The notes under the pieces: model-generated
What the model was told of the DNA's origin: nothing
Database searches by the model: none
Seen by the model: only the letters and a program-made list of their open reading frames with translations
Translations under genes and position numbers: made by a program
In this document: positions 5,045 to 8,843 of the stretch, piece after piece
How positions within the stretch are numbered: position 1 is the first letter of the stretch
Layout of the letters: every line of letters begins with the position of its first letter
Assembly (NCBI GenBank): GCA_027328825.1
Contig: DAHWTK010000066.1
Location: forward strand, 1-8,843
Length of the DNA: 8,843 nt
DNA from: Nitrospirota bacterium
GTDB lineage: Bacteria > Nitrospirota > JACRHJ01
Direction of reading: 5' to 3'

Positions 5045-5820
5045 AAGAATTTTCCGAGGTTGTCAAGGCTCGTAAGCGCGTCCTTTTCGCTGTGGGCTTC
5101 GAGCGTGTGAATTGGCTGAACGGCGAGATTTTTGAGCGTGTCGAAAAATTCCCGCCAGTCTATCTTTCCGTCTCCAATGGGGAGATGGTCGTCCTCGGTT
5201 CCGAAATTGTCGTGCAGGTGAAGCTCGAAAAGCCTGGGCGCAGTCAGGCCCAGCCACTCTGCCGGTGTAAGCTCCGAGAATAGCTCCCTGTGGCCCACGT
5301 CGAGGCAGAGGCCGAAGAGCGGGTGATTGATTTCGTCCGCCAGCCTGACGAGATGGGAAGGCTCTGCGTCGACAATATTCTCGATTGCCAGCCTGACCCC
5401 TGTCCTTTCCGCGAGTTCCAGGACTTTTCTCCATATGGCCGCGCTCTTCTTTATCCAGATGTCCGTGTTGCCCGCGTATTTCCATTTTTCGTAGCCGGAA
5501 TGGAATACGACGGCGAGGGGCTTAAGCGGCGCGGTAATCTCTATCGTCTGCAGGAACCGCTCAAGCGTTACCGCCGCGATTTTCGAATCCACCGCGCCGG
5601 GGCAGAGGTCCATGAACGGCGCGTGTATGGAGAGCGTATGCGGCCAGTCGAGGCCGTCGGCAAGCCTGTCTATGTCCGCCGGAGTGACAATATCGAGTTG
5701 GTCGGACGGGAAGAATATCTCCGGGCTTATGCGGTTCTCACGAAGAAATCCGAGGGAATTTAAAACCCTGGGATACGGTACATGGACGTGGACGGTCCTG
5801 CCGGGGAAAATATGGGACAT
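5041..5820 (-). CDS. Sugar phosphate isomerase/epimerase-like TIM-barrel protein (xylose isomerase-like, AP endonuclease 2 superfamily)
   Basis: 259 residues, typical of the family. Alternating strands and helices run through the whole length. Likely metal and active-site residues are in expected places: E34 in ISPEIFF, H66 in LSIHAPF, H107 in VVFHSGYEKW, E147 in LAIENIV, D174 and H177 in LCLDVGH, H203 in HLHDN and E241 in LEAHSEKD. HLPIGDGKIDW (212-222) is the characteristic loop after the seventh strand. Members isomerise or epimerise sugars, or cleave DNA at abasic sites; the short length and sequence feel favour the sugar type, with substrate unknown. ATG at 5820 lies 3 nt after the zinc-ribbon gene stop, with no good ribosome site, so coupled translation is likely. 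The first strand, TVHVHVPYPRVL (9-20), argues against a much later start. Its stop overlaps the methyltransferase start. Confidence 0.88.
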   Translation of the reverse strand: MSHIFPGRTVHVHVPYPRVLNSLGFLRENRISPEIFFPSDQLDIVTPADIDRLADGLDWPHTLSIHAPFMDLCPGAVDSKIAAVTLERFLQTIEITAPLKPLAVVFHSGYEKWKYAGNTDIWIKKSAAIWRKVLELAERTGVRLAIENIVDAEPSHLVRLADEINHPLFGLCLDVGHRELFSELTPAEWLGLTAPRLFELHLHDNFGTEDDHLPIGDGKIDWREFFDTLKNLAVQPIHTLEAHSEKDALTSLDNLGKFL

Positions 5821-5823
5821 GGG

Positions 5824-6111
5824 TTATTTATCGGATGTTGTTGTTGCGGGTGGAACCGGACTCGCTTTCTTCGCGCCTTCCTTGGTCTTTTCCTTTTCGC
5901 CACCGGAGCCGTTTCCGGCCGGCTTCGGGGTCTTCCCGGCATAGTCCGTTACATACCAGCCGGAGCCTTTGAACTGTAGCGCGGGCGTGCCCATAAGCTT
6001 CCTGACCTCACCGCCGCAGAACTTACACTCCTTCAGCGGCTCGTCCGAAAACTTCTGCATCGCGTCGAAACGCTTCCCGCACTTCTTGCACTCGTACTCA
6101 TAAATCGGCAT
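5824..6111 (-). CDS. FmdB-family zinc-ribbon protein
   Basis: 95 residues from ATG at 6111. This start is preferred over an upstream one at 6138 because the conserved family N-terminus is MPIYEYECKKCG and GGAGGTGG lies 9 nt upstream (6121-6128). Two CxxC pairs (C8/C11 and C29/C32) should bind one zinc ion. The core, with MGTPALQFKGSGWYVTDY at about 49-66, is typical of the putative regulatory FmdB family; the tail (about 67-95) is a low-complexity Lys/Gly/Pro/Thr-rich disordered stretch. The function of this family is not well established: the name comes from a gene near formamidase, and a regulatory or RNA/ribosome-related role has been suggested. It starts the tightly packed trio with the TIM-barrel and methyltransferase genes. 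Confidence 0.93.
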   Translation of the reverse strand: MPIYEYECKKCGKRFDAMQKFSDEPLKECKFCGGEVRKLMGTPALQFKGSGWYVTDYAGKTPKPAGNGSGGEKEKTKEGAKKASPVPPATTTSDK

Positions 6112-6140
6112 GACTAAATACCACCTCCAATAATGCATAT

Positions 6141-6168
6141 AGGGCGCGCCAAGGGTGTCGCGCCCTAC
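6141..6168 (-). repeat. GTAG-tagged REP-like hairpin
   Basis: On the minus strand GTAG is followed by a perfect 8-bp stem AGGGCGCG / CGCGCCCT (6141-6148 and 6159-6166) with a 10-nt loop. The GTAG foot matches the two halves of the element at 3570-3624. It lies between the zinc-ribbon gene and the AT-rich gene upstream, 12 nt past the latter's stop, and has no T-run. Confidence 0.65.
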
Positions 6169-6178
6169 GCGCTTGCTG

Positions 6179-6877
6179 TCAGGATAAAGACAGCCTATTT
6201 CTTATTCTCACAGAAAAATCGGCTAATGCGAGGGCCAAACCTATTACAAGACGCCGATCGATTCCTTTAGTAGATTCCTCCGTTAATCGAAAAGCAAATT
6301 TGCCTTTTGCTTGTAGTAAATCAAAAATGTCGGAACCATCAACCTTGCCTATAAGATTTTTCTCTGACATGTCTATTAAATCAAAATTCCAGAACTTTTT
6401 CCTTCTCATTCTGACCAGCAGTTTTCCTGATAAATCTTCTAAATTCCATATCATCTTAAAAGGACTAATTTTAACCACTCTGCCGATACGCATACCATTT
6501 CTGTCCGTCACGTAATATCTATTTCTTAATGACAAAAATGTGCTATCCGGGATAATATTAAATAAAACAGAATCGAACGAATTTGGTGAAACGGCTATTT
6601 TCATTTTTCTCGTAGAGGCAAATGCGGCTGAAATATATATCAAAGCGATAAAAATTAAAACTGCAAAAAAAGGAATAGAGCGCGGCATTATCAATAACAG
6701 AAACAAGAGAAATATTATGCCAACTCCAAGCAGTTCATTGAATGTGCTTCTTTTGGCAATAAAAAGATTCGTGCCTTTGGAATCGGCAACGGTGAATTTT
6801 CTGACGCCCCAGGTAAAGAAACCGGTTTCGGCCCTGGAAATGCTAAATTCGTTTATCTCATCAAAACTGTCAGTCAT
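6179..6877 (-). CDS. AT-rich membrane protein, possible scramblase/tubby-like fold
   Basis: 232 residues. Two hydrophobic segments, about 48-64 and 67-86, are likely to form a transmembrane hairpin. On both sides are short beta-rich segments: FTWGVRKFTVADSKG (21-35) before, and YYVTDRNGMRIGRVVK (121-136), WNLEDLSGKLLVRMRR (144-159) and NFDLIDMSEKNLIGKVDG (164-181) after. These repeat a strand, D-x-x-G turn, strand pattern. The end holds a hydrophobic helix, DRRLVIGLALALADF (207-221). That order recalls the scramblase/LURP-one/tubby fold, with a membrane hairpin inserted after the first strands; this is a pattern-based guess. Composition is very different from neighbours (bases 6601-6660 have 18 G+C of 60, against 41 of 60 at 7441-7500), suggesting recent acquisition. 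AAGG lies 8 nt before the ATG. It separates pepA from the zinc-ribbon gene and has a repeat element on each side. Confidence 0.75.
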   Translation of the reverse strand: MTDSFDEINEFSISRAETGFFTWGVRKFTVADSKGTNLFIAKRSTFNELLGVGIIFLLFLLLIMPRSIPFFAVLIFIALIYISAAFASTRKMKIAVSPNSFDSVLFNIIPDSTFLSLRNRYYVTDRNGMRIGRVVKISPFKMIWNLEDLSGKLLVRMRRKKFWNFDLIDMSEKNLIGKVDGSDIFDLLQAKGKFAFRLTEESTKGIDRRLVIGLALALADFSVRIRNRLSLS

Positions 6878-6895
6878 CTAAAAGCCTTAAATGCG

Positions 6896-6920
6896 GATTC
6901 TTCGCTTTGCTCAGAATGAC
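6896..6920. repeat. 25-nt dispersed repeat, copy 2 (ends GAATGAC)
   Basis: Matches the element at 3632-3656 at 24 of 25 positions, in the same orientation. It sits in the 67-nt gap between the pepA stop and the start of the AT-rich membrane-protein gene, so that gene's 5' leader would contain it. Confidence 0.8.
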
Positions 6921-6924
6921 AACA

Positions 6925-6944
6925 AATATTCTTCGCGAAATATT
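6925..6944 (-). repeat. Weak AT hairpin directly after pepA
   Basis: AATATT at 6925-6930 and again at 6939-6944 can pair across an 8-nt loop, starting at the base next to the pepA stop codon. The stem is only six A/T pairs and no U-run follows; it may be part of the neighbouring repeat rather than a terminator. Confidence 0.35.
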
Positions 6945-8441
6945 CTATGCGCCCTTCTTTTTCAGGAACTCTATTATCAGCCTTACCCCTATTGCCGTTG
7001 CGCCCTTGGGGCAGTATGGCCTGCCCTTTTCCTCCCAGGCGGTTCCCGCGATGTCGAGGTGCGCCCAGGGATAGTCCACGAATTCCTGTAGAAACTTTCC
7101 GGCTGTAACCGTCGCGGCCTTCCTTCCACCGACGTTCCTCAGGTCGGTCACGTCGCCCTTCATGGCGTCTATGTATTCGTCCCACATCGGGAGCTCCCAG
7201 GCGCGCTCGTTCGCGGCATTGCCCGCCTTGACGATTTCGTTTGTCAATTCCCTGTCGTTGCCCATGAGTCCTATGGCGAAATCTCCAAGCGCAATGACGC
7301 ACGCTCCGGTGAGGGTGGCGATGTCGATTACGGCCCTGGGCTTATAACGCGCGGCGTAACAAAGCGCGTCCGCCAGCACGAGGCGGCCCTCGGCGTCCGT
7401 CGAGATTATCTCGATGGTCTTGCCGTTCATGGCACGCACCATGTCGCCGGGTTTAAGCGCCGCGCCGCCGGGCATGTTCTCCGTGCATGGCGCTATGGCG
7501 ACGAGATTCACCGGGAGCTTCAGCGCCGCCGCGCAGTGTATCGCCGCGATGACCGCCCCCGCCCCCGCCATGTCATATTTCATCTTCTCCATGCCCTCGG
7601 AGGGCTTAATGGATATGCCGCCGGAATCGAAGGTTATACCCTTTCCGATTATGACATACGGGCCTTGCCGCCGGTCAACCGGCTTTCCGCCGTTGTATTC
7701 CAGTACAATAAATTTTGGCGGCTGCTTGCTGCCCCTTGCGACACCAAGGAAGGCGCCCATGCCGAGCTTATGGCAGTCCTCCTCTTCGAGGACTTTCAGT
7801 TTCAGCCCGACGTCTTTTGCCGCAGCCTTCGCGCGCGATGCCATGACAGAGGGCGTCATCTCGTTGGCAGGGGCGTTTATCATGTCCTTTGCGAAGTTTA
7901 CCGAATCGGCGATTATGCGCCCTTCCGCCGCGCCTTTTTTGAGCTCTGCTTCCGCGGACCTGTCCGATGCCAGGAGTGTAAGGGATTTCAACCCCTTCTT
8001 ATTGTGTTCGACCTTTTTGAACCTGTCGAAGCTGTATAGCGCGAGGAGCGCGCCCTGGGTCGCGAGGGTTGCGAACTGACGCCCGGACATGCCTTCGGGC
8101 GGGTCGGAATGCGCGGATATTTCCTTCAGGCCGGCTTTCCGGGCAAGGCCGGCCGCCACGCCCGCCGCTCGCATGAGATTGTCGGGTGTGAATTTGTCGC
8201 GCCTGCCAAGCCCGGCGAGTATTACCCTTTCAGGGCCTGCGCCGGAAACGAGGTGAAACAGCGCCGTCTCGTCCCGTTTTCCAGTGAATTCCCCGGAAGC
8301 GATAGTCCGGGATATTACGCCGCCCTGAACGTCGTCGATTTCGGCAAGCGCGCCGGCGGGCTTTTCGCCTTCAAACACCATGAATACCGCCGCGTTCGTC
8401 TTCTCGCCCGATACCGAACCCCTCTTTATTTTTATGTCCAT
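6945..8441 (-). CDS. pepA: Leucyl aminopeptidase (M17 family, cytosol aminopeptidase)
   Basis: 498 residues, close to E. coli PepA. Cuts N-terminal residues from peptides in the cytoplasm with two divalent metal ions, as a hexamer. The N-terminal domain (about 1-165) is of the macro-like type, with VILAGLGRRDKFTPDNLR-like sequence around 73-91. The catalytic domain holds GKGITFDSGGISIKP (266-280) with K267, D272 and K279, D290 in MKYDMAGAG, and the signature STDAEGRL (347-354) with D349, E351 and R353. The usual asparagine at the start of the signature is serine here (S347); the ligands themselves are intact, so an active enzyme is expected. ATG at 8441 follows GAGG by 5 nt, and the preceding gene stops 14 nt upstream, so the two are probably in one operon. 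Some M17 proteins also bind DNA and act in plasmid resolution or gene regulation; nothing here shows that role. Confidence 0.97.
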   Translation of the reverse strand: MDIKIKRGSVSGEKTNAAVFMVFEGEKPAGALAEIDDVQGGVISRTIASGEFTGKRDETALFHLVSGAGPERVILAGLGRRDKFTPDNLMRAAGVAAGLARKAGLKEISAHSDPPEGMSGRQFATLATQGALLALYSFDRFKKVEHNKKGLKSLTLLASDRSAEAELKKGAAEGRIIADSVNFAKDMINAPANEMTPSVMASRAKAAAKDVGLKLKVLEEEDCHKLGMGAFLGVARGSKQPPKFIVLEYNGGKPVDRRQGPYVIIGKGITFDSGGISIKPSEGMEKMKYDMAGAGAVIAAIHCAAALKLPVNLVAIAPCTENMPGGAALKPGDMVRAMNGKTIEIISTDAEGRLVLADALCYAARYKPRAVIDIATLTGACVIALGDFAIGLMGNDRELTNEIVKAGNAANERAWELPMWDEYIDAMKGDVTDLRNVGGRKAATVTAGKFLQEFVDYPWAHLDIAGTAWEEKGRPYCPKGATAIGVRLIIEFLKKKGA

Positions 8442-8455
8442 GTTCGCCTCGCCTG

Positions 8456-8843
8456 CTATTTTAATGGTATGCGCCCCAGCTTGTCCTGGCTGAAGTCGGA
8501 GTCGTTGCCCGTCGGGAAATGGCGGTAGCTTCCACGTATGGTGAAGCTTTTTTCTCCGCCCTTTAGCGGCAATGATATTTCAAACGGAGACTGATACGAC
8601 GGAGACATTATGTATTCGTCTTCCGGCGCGCCTTTGGCGGAGCTTACGATATTGCCGTCCCCGTCCAGCCCGACAAGTTCCAGTTTTACGTTATGGATGC
8701 CGTGGTTATGGTCGAAAGGCTCCACAAATCCGTCCGCGACGGCCCGCGTGGTTGTGATTTTGAGGTTCCAGTAGATCTTGATATAATTCGTGCTCTTGTG
8801 GAAGCTGTAGTCTTTTGGATTATAGCCCTTCCCCAGTATGTCG
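8456..8843 (-). CDS. Unrecognised protein, C-terminal 128 residues (5' end outside window)
   Basis: The frame is open from the right window edge to TAG at 8456. It contains no convincing internal start with a ribosome site: the candidate GTG at 8725 lies inside what looks like continuous protein sequence, so I treat this as a fragment of a longer gene. The visible part alternates polar and hydrophobic residues: IKIYWNLKITTTRAVADG, then IHNVKLELVGLDGDGNIV with a D-G-D-G-N turn, and SFTIRGSYRHFP near the end. This resembles a small beta-sandwich of the FxLYD type found in secreted or lipid-anchored proteins, but I cannot assign a family. The gene ends 14 nt before the pepA start, so it is likely the upstream member of the same transcription unit. 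Confidence 0.7.
   Translation of the reverse strand, partial: DILGKGYNPKDYSFHKSTNYIKIYWNLKITTTRAVADGFVEPFDHNHGIHNVKLELVGLDGDGNIVSSAKGAPEDEYIMSPSYQSPFEISLPLKGGEKSFTIRGSYRHFPTGNDSDFSQDKLGRIPLK

Noticed and set aside
7414..8079. 221-residue plus-strand frame
   Set aside because: Antisense shadow of pepA, whose catalytic motifs are all intact on the minus strand.

Overview
The window looks like a piece of a chromosome from a GC-rich, Gram-negative-type bacterium with anaerobic metabolism. The evidence is a class III (oxygen-sensitive) ribonucleotide reductase, a lipoprotein signal peptide, and dispersed REP-like palindromes of the kind common in Desulfobacterota/Nitrospirota-type environmental genomes. 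The phylum assignment is an inference; no rRNA or tRNA gene is present to settle it.

Layout. Positions 1-1577 (minus) hold the N-terminal three quarters or so of an anaerobic ribonucleoside-triphosphate reductase (nrdD), cut by the window start. Its promoter region (about 1578-1746) is unusually readable: a TTGACA/TATAAA promoter with a 17-bp spacer, a perfect NrdR-type palindrome filling that spacer, and a second, weaker NrdR-like box exactly 32 bp downstream. Divergently (plus), a four-repeat TPR lipoprotein (1844-2410) is followed after 8 nt by a PP2C-type Ser/Thr protein phosphatase (2419-3180). Three bases after the phosphatase stop lies a 14-bp palindrome, GTTCCACGTGGAAC, which matches the core of a ParB binding site (parS).

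Positions 3181-4210 form a gene-free convergent intergenic region. The left part is AT-richer and shows nothing I can name. The right part (about 3555-4177) is a dense mosaic of REP-like hairpins, most ending in GAATGAC, including a GTAG-tagged bipartite (BIME-like) element and a near-perfect direct duplication of about 90 nt.

From 8843 down to 4211 all genes are on the minus strand and probably form one transcription unit, or two: the C-terminus of an unrecognised beta-rich protein, leucyl aminopeptidase (pepA), an AT-rich two-TM protein with a possible scramblase/tubby-like fold, a small FmdB-type zinc-ribbon protein, a xylose-isomerase-like TIM-barrel protein, and a class I SAM methyltransferase whose start overlaps the TIM-barrel stop by 4 nt. 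The AT-rich gene has a repeat element on each side and looks like a late insertion into this gene row.

The genes do not form one pathway. The most interesting signals are in the DNA itself: the parS-like site, the paired NrdR operator, and the REP mosaic.
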